DNA of 64,000 bases from Phreatobacter stygius (GTDB taxonomy: Bacteria; Pseudomonadota; Alphaproteobacteria; Rhizobiales; Phreatobacteraceae): contig NZ_CP039690.1 in NCBI RefSeq assembly GCF_005144885.1, positions 4,291,001 through 4,355,000 on the forward strand. The letters are read 5' to 3'. This document shows positions 53,914 to 63,440 of this stretch, one piece after another; position 1 is the first letter of the stretch; every line of letters starts with the position of its first letter. The notes under the pieces are model-generated. The model searched no databases and was not told where the DNA came from. It saw nothing but the letters and a program-made list of their open reading frames with translations. A program made the translations under genes and the position numbers.

Positions 53914-54321
53914 ATGGGTTTTCTTCGGGGCGATCACTGTCGGGCCGGCCGCAACATGCTTGTTGCGGTGCTGGCTTATGTGATCGCGGCGACCGGCTTC
54001 CTCGGCGCCATCAACCGGACGGCCCATGCGCTCGAGGCCAATCAGGCCGGGCTCGTCATCATCTGCACCATGGACGGCATGAGCTTGGTGCCGGGCGATG
54101 GTCCTGATGGCGGCAAGCAGGTTCATCAGTTCCAGCATTGCGTGCTCTGCGCTACCGCCGTGCCGGCCTCGGTCGCGATCGCCGATGCGATGGTGACCGA
54201 TGTTGCCGAACCGGTCGCGGCCCGCGCGCCGGCACGTTCCTATGATCCGATCCTGCCGGCCTATGCCTTCATTGGCTGGACCGGCTCCAGACCGCCCCGC
54301 GCCCCACCTGTCGTCGCCTGA
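53914..54321 (+). CDS. DUF2946 family protein
   Basis: A 135-residue protein with a hydrophobic N terminus (MLVAVLAYVIAATGFLGAI) and the family CxxC-type motif in FQHCVLCATAVP near residue 75. DUF2946 genes are regularly found beside copper transport and TonB receptor genes, and the cysteines may bind copper; its role is inferred. Start 53914 or, more in line with a signal peptide, ATG 53956. Confidence 0.78.
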   Translation: MGFLRGDHCRAGRNMLVAVLAYVIAATGFLGAINRTAHALEANQAGLVIICTMDGMSLVPGDGPDGGKQVHQFQHCVLCATAVPASVAIADAMVTDVAEPVAARAPARSYDPILPAYAFIGWTGSRPPRAPPVVA

Positions 54322-54396
54322 TCACCCATTCGTCGCGCTCGTCCGGCTAGCCGCCCGAGCGCCCGTGATCCGATCCAGCGCCGAACAGTTCACCCC

Positions 54397-56481
54397 ATGT
54401 CCAGGTCTTCCAGGGCGGCCATAGCCGCCATCGCCCTTTTCCATTCGCCCCAGGCTTTCGCGCAAAGCGCCGCCGGCAGCATCGAGTTGCCGGTCATCAA
54501 CGTCGACGCCGCCCGTACCGAAGGGTCGCTCACCGTGCCCGGCATAACCGAGCAGCGGCGGCAGTTGAACCAGACGGCCGGCTCGGTCGGTTTCGTCGAC
54601 GCCGAGAGCTACAAGAACACCTATGCCACCACCATCCGGGACGCGCTGAACGAGACGCCCGGCGTCTTCGTGCAGAACCGCTACAGCCAGGAGGTGCGCC
54701 TGTCGATCCGCGGCTCGGGCATCGCGCGGGCCTTCCACACCCGCGGCGTCGAGATCCTCCAGGACGGCGTGCCGACCAACCTCGCCGACGGTTCCGGTGA
54801 TTTCTACCAGATCGACCCCTTGGCGCTGCGCGCGGTCGAAGTGTTCCGCGGCGGCAATGCCTTGCCGTTCGGCGCCTCGACGCTTGGCGGTGCGATCAAT
54901 TTCGTCACGCCGTCAGCCTATACCGCAACCGCGCCGAACAGCTTCCGCATCGACGGCGGCAGTTTTGGCACGGTGCGGGCGCATGGCGAGATGTCGCGGG
55001 TGGTCGGCCCCTGGGATTTTGCCGTCAGTGGCACCTTCACCCATTCCGACGGCTGGCGTCAGCACGAACAGCAGAATCTCGGCCATCTCAACGCCAATAT
55101 CGGCTATCGCTTTTCGGACCGGGTAGAGACGCGGTTCTATTTCGGCGCCTACTATACCGATGTGAGATTGCCCGGCTCGCTGACCTATGGCCAGGCCATC
55201 AACAATCCGCGCATGGCCAATGCCGGCGCGCTGTCGGGCAACCAGGCGCGCAACACCTATGTCCAGCGGCTTGCCAATGTCACCACGATCCGGCTCGACG
55301 TCGGCCAGATCGACATCACCAGCTGGGCCGTCCACAAGCACCTCAACCACCCGATCTTCCAGGTGCTCGACCAGGATGGCTGGACCTATGGCATCTCGCC
55401 GCGCTTCACCGGCTCGTTCGATCTCGGCGGCTTCCGCAATGATCTGGTGGTCGGCGCGCGCATTTTCGCCGGCAACAATGCGGTCCAGCAGTTCCTCAAT
55501 GTCGGCGGCACACGCGGGGCGATGACCGTCAACGGCCGGCAGGTCTCGTCCAATTACGAGACCTGGTTCGAGAACCGCTTCTTTGTCCTGCCGCAGTTCG
55601 CCTTGACCTTTGGCGCCAAGGCCTTCTCGTCGGAACGGCGTTATGAAGCGACCACCAATCTGAACACCGCCATGCCGCTGCGCTACAACGACAGCGTTAC
55701 CTATGGCGGCGTCAATCCGCGCGTCGGCCTGCTCTGGGAACCGGTCAGGGACGTCCAGGTCTTCACCAATGTCACCCGCAGCGCCGACGTTCCCGATTTC
55801 ACCGACCTGACCCAGCAGACCAGTACGCCCGGTGCCTTCGTGCCGCTGAAGGCGCAGAACGCCTGGACCTTCGAAATCGGCACGCGCGGCCGCTACGACC
55901 GTTTCTCCTGGGACGTCACCGCCTATCGCTCCGACGTCCGCAATCAGATGTTGCAGTTCAACACCGGCTCCAACATTCCGGCTTCGACCTTCAACGCCCC
56001 CCACACGCTTCTGCAGGGCATTGAGTTCGGCGCCAGCGTCGATCTGGTGCGCAACCTGACCGGCAATGACGACAAGCTGACGCTCCGCCAGATCTGGAAC
56101 TATTCGGATTTCCGCTTCGCCAACGATCCGGTCTATGGCAACAACCGCATTCCCGGGGTGCCGCAGCATGTGCTGCGCACATCGCTGACCTATAGCCACC
56201 CGGCAGGCTTCACCGTCACCCCGACGCTCGACATCGTGCCCGAGGGCGCCTTTGTCGATTATCGCAACACCTTCAAAGTCGCCGGTTATGCCCTGCTCGG
56301 CCTGCAGGCCACCGCCAAGCTCGCCAATGGCGCCAGCCTGTTCCTCGACCTGCGCAACCTGACCGACAAGCGCTACGTCAGCGATTTCGGCCCGGTGGTG
56401 CAATACAACGCCGCAAGCACAGCCACTTTTTATCCCGGCACCGGCCGCAGCATCTATGGCGGGGTGCGCTACCAGTTCTGA
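54397..56481 (+). CDS. TonB-dependent outer membrane receptor
   Basis: A 694-residue receptor. Signal peptide AAIAAIALFHSPQAFAQS, then the plug domain with TIRDALNETPGVFVQNR, LSIRGSGIARAF and EILQDGVPTN, and the 22-strand barrel ending in YGGVRYQF with the terminal Phe expected by the BAM machinery. Between a DUF2946 gene and a YcnI-PCuAC gene, copper or a copper chelate is the best guess for substrate. An iron siderophore cannot be excluded. Confidence 0.9.
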   Translation: MSRSSRAAIAAIALFHSPQAFAQSAAGSIELPVINVDAARTEGSLTVPGITEQRRQLNQTAGSVGFVDAESYKNTYATTIRDALNETPGVFVQNRYSQEVRLSIRGSGIARAFHTRGVEILQDGVPTNLADGSGDFYQIDPLALRAVEVFRGGNALPFGASTLGGAINFVTPSAYTATAPNSFRIDGGSFGTVRAHGEMSRVVGPWDFAVSGTFTHSDGWRQHEQQNLGHLNANIGYRFSDRVETRFYFGAYYTDVRLPGSLTYGQAINNPRMANAGALSGNQARNTYVQRLANVTTIRLDVGQIDITSWAVHKHLNHPIFQVLDQDGWTYGISPRFTGSFDLGGFRNDLVVGARIFAGNNAVQQFLNVGGTRGAMTVNGRQVSSNYETWFENRFFVLPQFALTFGAKAFSSERRYEATTNLNTAMPLRYNDSVTYGGVNPRVGLLWEPVRDVQVFTNVTRSADVPDFTDLTQQTSTPGAFVPLKAQNAWTFEIGTRGRYDRFSWDVTAYRSDVRNQMLQFNTGSNIPASTFNAPHTLLQGIEFGASVDLVRNLTGNDDKLTLRQIWNYSDFRFANDPVYGNNRIPGVPQHVLRTSLTYSHPAGFTVTPTLDIVPEGAFVDYRNTFKVAGYALLGLQATAKLANGASLFLDLRNLTDKRYVSDFGPVVQYNAASTATFYPGTGRSIYGGVRYQF

Positions 56482-56693
56482 GAGTGCGGGCCTCGTCCTG
56501 CCCGCGGGCCCGTCGGGCCTCAATCACGGGAGACCAACCGATGCGATGCGCAGAACCGGCCGGACGTCCGATCCGCTGCAGCGGTAACACCGTCGCCCGG
56601 CTTGCCGTTTCCGACTTGCTCGCCACATCTGGTCGAAGCCTCGCCAGGCTCGCCCGCCGATCAATGTCCCGCTTCGTTGAAGAGGATAACTCC

Positions 56694-57683
56694 ATGACGA
56701 TCTCTCTAGTCTCCACCGGCACGCTGAGAGCCTTTGCGTTGATCGGCCTCGGCTGGCTCGGCCTGGCTACCGCTGCCGAGGCGCATGTCACGCTCGAGCG
56801 CCGCGAAGTGGCGGCCGGCACCGCCTATCGCGGAATTCTCGCCGTGCCCCATGGCTGCGGCCGCGAGGCGACGACCGCCATCCGGGTGCAGATCCCCGAG
56901 GGCGTTTTCTCGGTCAAGCCGGTGCCGAAACCGGGCTGGACGGTTGCCACGACGGTCAAGCCTTACGCCAAGGCCTATGCTTCGCACGGCCGCGAGATCC
57001 GTGAGGGCGTCAGCGAAATCCTGTGGTCGGGTGGCTCGCTGCCCAATGAATTCTTCGACGAGTTCGTTTTCGTCGGGCAGGTCGATCCGGCGGTCGCCGA
57101 CGGTACCACGCTCTATTTCCCGGTGATCCAGACCTGCGCCAATGGCGAGGAGCGCTGGATCGAGACGCCGAGCACCGGGCGTGCGGCGGCGGACCTGCGC
57201 AAACCGGCACCGGCCTTGCGCGTACTGGCGGCGGCGGGCGGCCCGGCGGCACCGGTGTTCGAGCGGGCGGGGCTGCGCATCGAGGCGCCCTGGTCGCGCG
57301 CCACGCCCGGCGCGGTGCGCGTCGGCGCCGGCTATCTCAGGGTCACCAACACAGGCACGACGCCGGACCGGCTGATCGGCGGCAGCACCAGCGTCTCCGA
57401 TCGCCTGGAGGTCCACGAGATGAGCACCGCCAATGGCGTCATGAGCATGCGCAAGCTCGCCGAGGGCCTCGTCATCGAACCGGGCAAGACGGTCGAGCTG
57501 CGCCCCGGCGGCTATCACATGATGTTCATTGGCCTGCATCGGGCCTTGGCCGAAGGCGAAACCTTCAAGGCGGTCCTGACTTTCGAGAGGGCCGGGACCA
57601 TCGAGGTCGAATTCCGCGTCGGCGGCATCGGCGCCGGCGGCCCGGCGGGCGCTGCCGCCCCGGCCGGCGGGCACCGGCACTGA
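56694..57683 (+). CDS. YcnI (DUF1775)-PCuAC fusion, periplasmic copper-handling protein
   Basis: A 329-residue protein. Signal peptide to AEA, then mature HVTLERREVAAGTAYRG: the N-terminal His of YcnI, a copper ligand, is right at the cleavage site. YcnI-like half to about residue 170 (SEILWSGGSLPNEFFDEF). PCuAC half from residue 200: GLRIEAPWSRATPGAVRVG, with the copper motif His/Met in RLEVHEMSTANGVM, SMRKL and GGYHMMFIG. PCuAC passes Cu(I) to cytochrome oxidase. A His-rich tail (GGHRH) ends it. Start 56694 is chosen from the signal peptide and AAGAGGATAA upstream. Confidence 0.87.
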   Translation: MTISLVSTGTLRAFALIGLGWLGLATAAEAHVTLERREVAAGTAYRGILAVPHGCGREATTAIRVQIPEGVFSVKPVPKPGWTVATTVKPYAKAYASHGREIREGVSEILWSGGSLPNEFFDEFVFVGQVDPAVADGTTLYFPVIQTCANGEERWIETPSTGRAAADLRKPAPALRVLAAAGGPAAPVFERAGLRIEAPWSRATPGAVRVGAGYLRVTNTGTTPDRLIGGSTSVSDRLEVHEMSTANGVMSMRKLAEGLVIEPGKTVELRPGGYHMMFIGLHRALAEGETFKAVLTFERAGTIEVEFRVGGIGAGGPAGAAAPAGGHRH

Positions 57684-57793
57684 GGCCACCAGGCAACCTC
57701 TCCGGCGCGCCTCTCCCATGCGGGCAGGTGCGCCGGCCGCGAGATCTTCCCCTCGCTCTTGAAGATCAGGCGCCCCGGGATTAGACCCCCGGC

Positions 57794-58711
57794 ATGAACC
57801 ACGCACGCCCTGATCCCTCGCCCTTGCCCGCCGACCTCGAAGACCGCAAGGCCCGCTCGAAAGCCTGGTTCGAGGCCTTGCGCGACGACATTACCGCGGC
57901 TTTCGAAGCCATCGAGGATGACCTGCCGGTGGAGGCCGCTGAGGCGGACCTGGCGCCGGGCCGTTTCGTCAGGAAGCCATGGGACCGCACCGACCACTCG
58001 GGCAAGGCGGGTGGCGGTGGCGTCATGGCCATGATGACCGGCCGGGTGTTCGAAAAGGTCGGCGTTCACGTTTCGACCGTGCACGGCGAATTCGCGCCGG
58101 AGTTTCGCGGCCAGATTCCCGGCGCCTCGGAAGACCCGCGATTCTGGGCCTCGGGCATTTCGCTGATCGCCCATCCGCGCAATCCGAACGTCCCGGCGGT
58201 GCATATGAACACCCGCATGGTGGCGACCACCCGCGCCTGGTTTGGCGGCGGCGCCGACCTGACGCCGGTGCTCGACCGCCGGCGCAACCAGCAGGATCCG
58301 GATACGATGGCCTTCCATGCGGCACTGGAAACGGCCTGCGCCCCCCATCCGGTGGCCGACTATGCCCGCTACAAGGCCTGGTGCGACGACTATTTCCACC
58401 TCAAGCACCGCAACGAGCCACGTGGCACCGGCGGCATCTTTTTCGACTATCTGGATTCCGGCGACCGCGACGCCGATTTCGCCTTCACCCGGGATGTCGG
58501 CAGCGCCTTCCTGAAAATCTATCCCGAACTGGTCAGGGTGAATTTTGCGATGCCTTGGACCGAAGCCGACCGCCAGGAACAACTGGTCCGGCGTGGCCGC
58601 TATGTCGAGTTCAACCTGCTCTACGATCGCGGCACCATTTTCGGGCTGAAGACCGGCGGCAATGTCGAGAGCATCCTGTCCTCCATGCCGCCTCTGGTGC
58701 GCTGGCCCTGA
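57794..58711 (+). CDS. hemF: aerobic coproporphyrinogen III oxidase
   Basis: A 305-residue enzyme that converts coproporphyrinogen III to protoporphyrinogen IX using oxygen, in heme synthesis. Family signatures: [20 protein letters not shown] near residue 75, [27 protein letters not shown], and [20 protein letters not shown] near 275. Complete and normal length. Nothing around it suggests an operon. Confidence 0.95.
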   Translation: MNHARPDPSPLPADLEDRKARSKAWFEALRDDITAAFEAIEDDLPVEAAEADLAPGRFVRKPWDRTDHSGKAGGGGVMAMMTGRVFEKVGVHVSTVHGEFAPEFRGQIPGASEDPRFWASGISLIAHPRNPNVPAVHMNTRMVATTRAWFGGGADLTPVLDRRRNQQDPDTMAFHAALETACAPHPVADYARYKAWCDDYFHLKHRNEPRGTGGIFFDYLDSGDRDADFAFTRDVGSAFLKIYPELVRVNFAMPWTEADRQEQLVRRGRYVEFNLLYDRGTIFGLKTGGNVESILSSMPPLVRWP

Positions 58712-58729
58712 CGCCTGCCGGCCGATGGC

Positions 58730-59401
58730 TCAGCCGCCGCTCAACTGCCGCTCGACATTGGCCAGATGCGCCTGCATGGCCCTGGCCGCCTCCTGTGGCT
58801 GCCGCGCCGCGATGGCCGCCAGCAGCGCGTCATGCTCGGCAAAGGAATGGTGGTCCGGGGCAGGGCCCTCGACCCGCGGCCTGAGTCTGGTCCAGGTGAC
58901 GGCACGTCTGACATCGCTGATCAGGTCATAGACTGCCAGCAGCACGGCATTACCGGCGGCTTCGGCGATCTGCCGGTGGAAGCGGGCATCGGCGAGTTCA
59001 TATTGCCGCCAGGAATGGGCGGCGCGGCTGGCCGCGATGAAACCTGCGAGTTCGTCGATATCGGCGGCGCTGGCATGAAGGGCGGCAAGTCTCGCCAGTT
59101 CCGGTTCCACGGCGAACCGCGCCCGCATCACCTCGACCGGATTGGTGATCCGCGCCAGCGTCGCGACATGGTCCATGGCCGAGCGCGGCCGCTCGCCGAG
59201 GAAAGTGCCCTTGCCGACATGGCGCCAGAGCTGGCCTTCGGCCTCCAGCGCCGCCAGCGCCTTGCGCAGTTCGGCGCGCGAGACGTCCAGCACGGCGGCC
59301 AGATCTCGCTCGGGCGGCAGTCGGCCCTGCGGCCCCATCTCGCTCTGCGCGAGATAGGCGCGCAACTGGGTGAGCGTACCCTGTTCGGTGGCTTGGCTCA
59401 T
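58730..59401 (-). CDS. GntR-family regulator, FCD subfamily
   Basis: A 223-residue GntR protein. HTH: GRLPPERDLAAVLDVSRAE, LRKALAALEAEGQLWRHVGK near residues 25-65; FCD domain from about 85 (VEVMRARFAVEPELARLAAL). Start 59401 since upstream residues in that frame are unlike the family. Divergent from the FAH-family gene, with two palindromic sites in between, so it probably controls the 59.6-64 kb cluster. Confidence 0.88.
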   Translation of the reverse strand: MSQATEQGTLTQLRAYLAQSEMGPQGRLPPERDLAAVLDVSRAELRKALAALEAEGQLWRHVGKGTFLGERPRSAMDHVATLARITNPVEVMRARFAVEPELARLAALHASAADIDELAGFIAASRAAHSWRQYELADARFHRQIAEAAGNAVLLAVYDLISDVRRAVTWTRLRPRVEGPAPDHHSFAEHDALLAAIAARQPQEAARAMQAHLANVERQLSGG

Positions 59402-59437
59402 GGTCGCGTGGCTGCCGCCCAATTCTGCAATCGTTAA

Positions 59438-59454
59438 ACCAATATCAGATTGGT
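59438..59454. promoter_or_regulatory. candidate GntR operator A
   Basis: ACCAAT-ATCAG-ATTGGT is a palindrome with perfect 6-bp arms, 37 bases upstream of the GntR start. It is embedded in CAATCGTTAAACCAAT, a pattern that recurs inverted near 59541-59562. This suits autoregulation. Confidence 0.6.
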
Positions 59455-59528
59455 CGAACCATGGCCAGGTGTGAGACCATGTGGCGGAATCTATGGCCCT
59501 TGGATTCGAGAATATCGTTGCGCGCTGC

Positions 59529-59546
59529 ACCAATTCAAGAATTGGT
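59529..59546. promoter_or_regulatory. candidate GntR operator B
   Basis: ACCAATTCAAGAATTGGT has perfect 8-bp arms around AA, 67 bases before the FAH-family gene. Its right flank TTTAACG...CGATTG mirrors the flank of operator A. Both sites share the ATTGGT/ACCAAT half site of FCD regulators. Confidence 0.65.
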
Positions 59547-59612
59547 TTAACGCAAACGATTGTCGTGATTGACTGCCCGCCATCGGACAAAGCCACCGAG
59601 GAGGCAGGTGTC

Positions 59613-60416
59613 ATGGCATCGTCACGCCGCACATTCGTCACCGGTTCCGCTGTCGCCGCTGCCGGCCTCGCCGCCGGGCCGGGCGCGGTCGCACCGGCCG
59701 CCGCGCAAGGGGCTGCCGCCGCCCGGCCGGTCTTCCCGGTTGCGGTCACCACCATACCGATCGCCGGTTCGGCCGAGGTCTTCCCGGTCCGGCGGATCTA
59801 TTGCATCGGCCGCAACTACGCCGCGCACGCCCGCGAGATGGGGTCCGATCCGAACCGCGAGCCACCATTCTTCTTCCAGAAGCCGACCGACGCGATCCAG
59901 CTGGTGCCAGCCAACGGTCTGGTCGATCATCCCTATCCGACGCTCACCCGCAACTACCACTACGAGGTCGAGCTGGTGGCGGCGCTCAAATCCGGCGGCC
60001 GCGACATTCCGATGGACAAGGCGCTCGACCACGTCTTCGGTTATGCCGTCGGCCTCGACATGACCCGGCGCGACCTGCAGCGCGCCATGGGCGACGAGAA
60101 GAAGCCGTGGGAGATCGGCAAGAGCTTCGACCGCTCCGCGCCGATCGGGCCGATTCACCAGGCCAGTGAGATCGGCCATTTCGCCGATGGCGCGATCTCG
60201 CTCAGCGTCAACGGCCAGGTCAAGCAGAACGCCACGCTGAAACATATGATCTGGTCGGTGGCCGAACAGATCTCCAGGCTCTCGGCGGCCAACGAACTGT
60301 TCGCCGGCGATATCATCTATTCCGGCACGCCGGAGAATGTCGGGCCGGTGGTCAAGGGCGATGTCATTCTCTGCAAGATCGAACGCCTGCCGGACCTGTC
60401 GATCAGGATCGTCTGA
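59613..60416 (+). CDS. fumarylacetoacetate hydrolase family protein with Tat signal
   Basis: A 267-residue FAH-fold protein. IYCIGRNYAAHAREMG, FFFQKPTDAIQLVPANG, HYEVELVAAL and GYAVGLDMTRRDLQ carry the metal-binding Glu/Glu/Asp and the catalytic region, all intact. Unusually, the first 35 residues (SSRRTFVTGSAVAAAGLAAG) form a twin-arginine signal peptide, while the family is otherwise cytosolic. GAGGAGG upstream supports ATG 59613. It probably cleaves or isomerises an aromatic-ring product. Confidence 0.86.
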   Translation: MASSRRTFVTGSAVAAAGLAAGPGAVAPAAAQGAAAARPVFPVAVTTIPIAGSAEVFPVRRIYCIGRNYAAHAREMGSDPNREPPFFFQKPTDAIQLVPANGLVDHPYPTLTRNYHYEVELVAALKSGGRDIPMDKALDHVFGYAVGLDMTRRDLQRAMGDEKKPWEIGKSFDRSAPIGPIHQASEIGHFADGAISLSVNGQVKQNATLKHMIWSVAEQISRLSAANELFAGDIIYSGTPENVGPVVKGDVILCKIERLPDLSIRIV

Positions 60417-60538
60417 GCGGCGGCGCCATGGGTGCGCCGCGACGGGCATGGTCCGACCGGCGGGGCGCGGATCCCGCCGGCGGACGGGACTTTATCGCGG
60501 CGGTTCATCCGCCAGGATCTGCATTTCGGGGGGAACAT

Positions 60539-61513
60539 ATGCCGTTTCGTCGCTTGGCCGCGGGCCTTGTCGTTCTTCTGGCCTCCGCCGGGTCCGCCTG
60601 GACCCAGACCTTTCCGTCCCGTCCGGTGACCATGATCGTGGTCTTTGCGCCGGGCGGTCCGACCGACGTGCTGGCGCGTATCGTCGCCGAGCATATGGGC
60701 CGCACGCTCGGCCAGTCGGTGGTGATCGAAAATGCCGCCGGCGCAGGTGGTACGCTCGGCGGTGGCCGCGGCGCGCGGGCCGCGCCCGACGGCTATACGC
60801 TGACCGTCGGCAGCCTCGGCAGCCATGCCGCCGCGCCGTCGCTCTACAAGGCGATACCCTATGACCCGCGCGAGTTGGAGCCGATCGGCGTCATCGCCGG
60901 CACACCCGGTTATGTCGTGGTGCGCCGTGAATTTCCGGCCCGCACCTTCCAGGAGTTCCTCGCCTATGTCAGGGCCAATCCGGGCAAGGTGACGTCAGGC
61001 CATGCCGGGGTCGGCTCGACCCCGCATCTCGGCTGCCTGTTCCTGGAATATCTGACCAAGGAGAAGACGCTCGCCACGCCCTATCGCGGCTCGGGGCCGG
61101 CGATGAACGACCTGGTCGCCGGCCATATCGATGCCATGTGCGACCTGGCGCCAACCGTCGTGCCGCAGATCCAGGCCGGCACCATCCGCGGATTGCTGGT
61201 CGCCCAGCCCGAGCGCCTGGCCGTGACGCCCGACGTGCCGACCGCGCGCGAGGCCGGCCTGGCGCAATATCTGTTCACTGGCTGGAACGCCGTCTTCGCG
61301 CCGAAGGACACGCCCAAGCCGGTGCTCGATGTGCTGTCGCGCGCGCTGATGGCAGCGCTTGCCGACGAGGGCGTGCGCCGGCGCATCCAGGAGATCGGCT
61401 CGCTGCCGCCGAAGCCGGAAGAACAGACGCCGGATTATCTGCGCACCCTGGTGCGTGCCGAGGTCGATCGCTGGGCCGCGGTGATCAAGGCGGCCGGCGT
61501 CGAGCCCCAGTGA
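60539..61513 (+). CDS. Bug/TctC-family tricarboxylate-type binding protein
   Basis: A 324-residue periplasmic binding protein of the Bug (TTT) family. Signal peptide RRLAAGLVVLLASAGSAWTQ, then FPSRPVTMIVVFAPGGPTDV, VIENAAGAGGTLGG and YKAIPYDPRELEPIGVIAGT. Bug proteins bind aromatic or dicarboxylic acids, sometimes only as sensors. No TctA/TctB membrane genes are in the window. Start 60539 follows GGGGGGAAC. Confidence 0.9.
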   Translation: MPFRRLAAGLVVLLASAGSAWTQTFPSRPVTMIVVFAPGGPTDVLARIVAEHMGRTLGQSVVIENAAGAGGTLGGGRGARAAPDGYTLTVGSLGSHAAAPSLYKAIPYDPRELEPIGVIAGTPGYVVVRREFPARTFQEFLAYVRANPGKVTSGHAGVGSTPHLGCLFLEYLTKEKTLATPYRGSGPAMNDLVAGHIDAMCDLAPTVVPQIQAGTIRGLLVAQPERLAVTPDVPTAREAGLAQYLFTGWNAVFAPKDTPKPVLDVLSRALMAALADEGVRRRIQEIGSLPPKPEEQTPDYLRTLVRAEVDRWAAVIKAAGVEPQ

Positions 61514-61526
61514 ATCGAAAGCGTCA

Positions 61527-62423
61527 ATGGACCAGGTGATGAGCCAAGCCGACATTCCCGTCTGCGCCGGTTATGACCCGGCGCCGCGGCCGCCGAAACG
61601 GGCTGCGCCGAGACAGGCCTGCGATACCCACGCCCATGTCTTCGGGCCGGTCGAACGTTATGCCTATTCGCCGCGGCGCGGTTATACGCCGCCCGATGCG
61701 CTGCTGGCGGCCTATCAGCATCTCCATGCCGTGCTCGGCATCGAGCGGGCCGTGCTGACCCAGCCGAGCGTCTATGGCATCGACAACCAGGCGATCCTCG
61801 ATGTGGTCGCAACCGACCCGCAGCGCTATCGTGCGGTGGTGGCCGTCGGCCGCGACGTCACCGACGCCGAACTGAAGGCTTTCGCCAGGGCCGGGGCGAC
61901 CGGCATCCGGATCAACCTGGTCGACAGGGGCGGCATGCCTTTCGACCGCTGGAGCGATTTCGAGGCGGTCGCCAAGCGCATCGCCGACCTCGGCTGGCAT
62001 GTCGAATTCCTCGTTCATGTCCATGCCTTCGAGGACCTGGTGCCGAAACTGACGCGCCTGCCCGTCGACAGCGTCATCGGGCACATGGGCTACATGCCGA
62101 CGCGCGAGGGGCTGGCCAATCCGGCCTGGCGGCGTTTCGTCGATCATGTCGCCGGCGGCCGCTGCTGGGTGAAACTGACCGGGCCCTATCGAATCACCGG
62201 CGCGACGGAAACGCCCTATGCCGACGTCGTGCCCTTCGCCCGTGCGCTGGTGGCCGCCAGGCCCGATCGGATCCTCTGGGGCACGGACTGGCCCCATCCG
62301 GCGGCCAAGATCGCCATGCCCAACGATACCGAACTGTTCGACGCCCTCATCGATTGGGTTCCGGACGTCAGCCAACGCCATGCCATTCTCGTCGACAATC
62401 CGGCCAGGCTCTATGGCTTTTGA
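61527..62423 (+). CDS. amidohydrolase-superfamily hydrolase (LigI/PDC hydrolase-like)
   Basis: A 298-residue metal-dependent hydrolase. The N-terminal CDTHAHVFGPVERYAYSPRRGY is typical for 2-pyrone-4,6-dicarboxylate hydrolase-like proteins. GHMGYMPTREG and WGTDWPHPAAK supply the later ligands. LigI types hydrolyse a lactone in aromatic degradation; relatives act on other lactones. Close spacing (13 bases) to the Bug gene indicates one operon. Confidence 0.86.
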   Translation: MDQVMSQADIPVCAGYDPAPRPPKRAAPRQACDTHAHVFGPVERYAYSPRRGYTPPDALLAAYQHLHAVLGIERAVLTQPSVYGIDNQAILDVVATDPQRYRAVVAVGRDVTDAELKAFARAGATGIRINLVDRGGMPFDRWSDFEAVAKRIADLGWHVEFLVHVHAFEDLVPKLTRLPVDSVIGHMGYMPTREGLANPAWRRFVDHVAGGRCWVKLTGPYRITGATETPYADVVPFARALVAARPDRILWGTDWPHPAAKIAMPNDTELFDALIDWVPDVSQRHAILVDNPARLYGF

Positions 62424-62456
62424 GCCAAGACCGGGCTCAACCGAAGAGGCTTCGTC

Positions 62457-63428
62457 ATGCAGGACCGATCGACCTCCCGCCGGGCCTTCACTCTCGGCAC
62501 GTTCGGGGCGGCCGTGATGGCCGCCGGCGCCGGCGCCCAGACGGCGCCGGTGAAACTGGTGCTCGGCACCGCGACGCCGGGCGGTGGCTTCCCGCTGTTC
62601 GGGGCGGCGGTGCAGGCCTCCGTGGCCGAGGCGGACGCGGGTCTCGCCATCGAGACGATCAACACCAGGGGCAGCACCGAGAACGTGCCGCTGCTGGAAG
62701 CCGGGCGCATCGATCTCGGCCTGGTCACCGGCGAAGTGGCCTATGAGGCCATGGCCGGAATCGGCCGGCCGGCGGCCGCCGTGAAGGTTGCCGCCGCCAT
62801 GTATCCGACATCAGGCATGTTCATCGCGCGCGGCGATACGCCGGTCGCCGCGATCCGCGATCTCGTCGGCAAGCGTGTCGTCTTCGGCGCCCGTGGCTCA
62901 GGCCTGGTCGTGCTGGCGCGTTATGTCCTGGACGGCCTCGGCCTCGATCCGGATCGGGATTTCGACCCGGTCTATCTCGATCGCGCCGGCGACGGACCGG
63001 CAATGGTGCTCGATGGCGCGGCCCAGGCGCTCTGGGGTGGCGGCATTGGCTGGCCCGGTTTCGAGGCGGTGGCCAAGGGGCCGAAAGCCGCGCGCTTCAT
63101 CGTGCCCGACGCGCAGGAGATCGACCGGATCGTCGCCAAACATGCTTTCCTGAAACGGCTTGCCATGCCGGCCGGCGCCTATCCTGGCATCGCCGCGGCC
63201 TTGCCGTCGGTCGGATCCTGGAGCGTCATCCTGGCGCGCGGCAATCTCGATGAGGCGCTCGCCTACCGTTTCGCCAAAGCGCTGCACGCGGCCGAGCGCG
63301 GGCTCGCCACGCGGCTCGCTCAGGCCAGGGAAACCCGCGCCGAGAACACCTTTGCCGCGGCGCCGCGGCCGGACATGATCCATCCTGGCGTTGCCCGCTA
63401 TCTCAGCGAGGCCGGCCTGCTGCGCTGA
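62457..63428 (+). CDS. TAXI-family TRAP transporter binding protein
   Basis: A 323-residue periplasmic binding protein of the TRAP-TAXI type. Signal peptide with RR (SRRAFTLGTFGAAVMAAGAG), then LVLGTATPGGGFPLFGAAVQ and TGEVAYEAMAGIGRP, AMYPTSGMFIARGD. TAXI proteins bind dicarboxylates or glutamate-like ligands. No TRAP membrane gene occurs here. It is the last gene before a long tandem repeat. Confidence 0.87.
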   Translation: MQDRSTSRRAFTLGTFGAAVMAAGAGAQTAPVKLVLGTATPGGGFPLFGAAVQASVAEADAGLAIETINTRGSTENVPLLEAGRIDLGLVTGEVAYEAMAGIGRPAAAVKVAAAMYPTSGMFIARGDTPVAAIRDLVGKRVVFGARGSGLVVLARYVLDGLGLDPDRDFDPVYLDRAGDGPAMVLDGAAQALWGGGIGWPGFEAVAKGPKAARFIVPDAQEIDRIVAKHAFLKRLAMPAGAYPGIAAALPSVGSWSVILARGNLDEALAYRFAKALHAAERGLATRLAQARETRAENTFAAAPRPDMIHPGVARYLSEAGLLR

Positions 63429-63440
63429 CGCCGGCACGGG

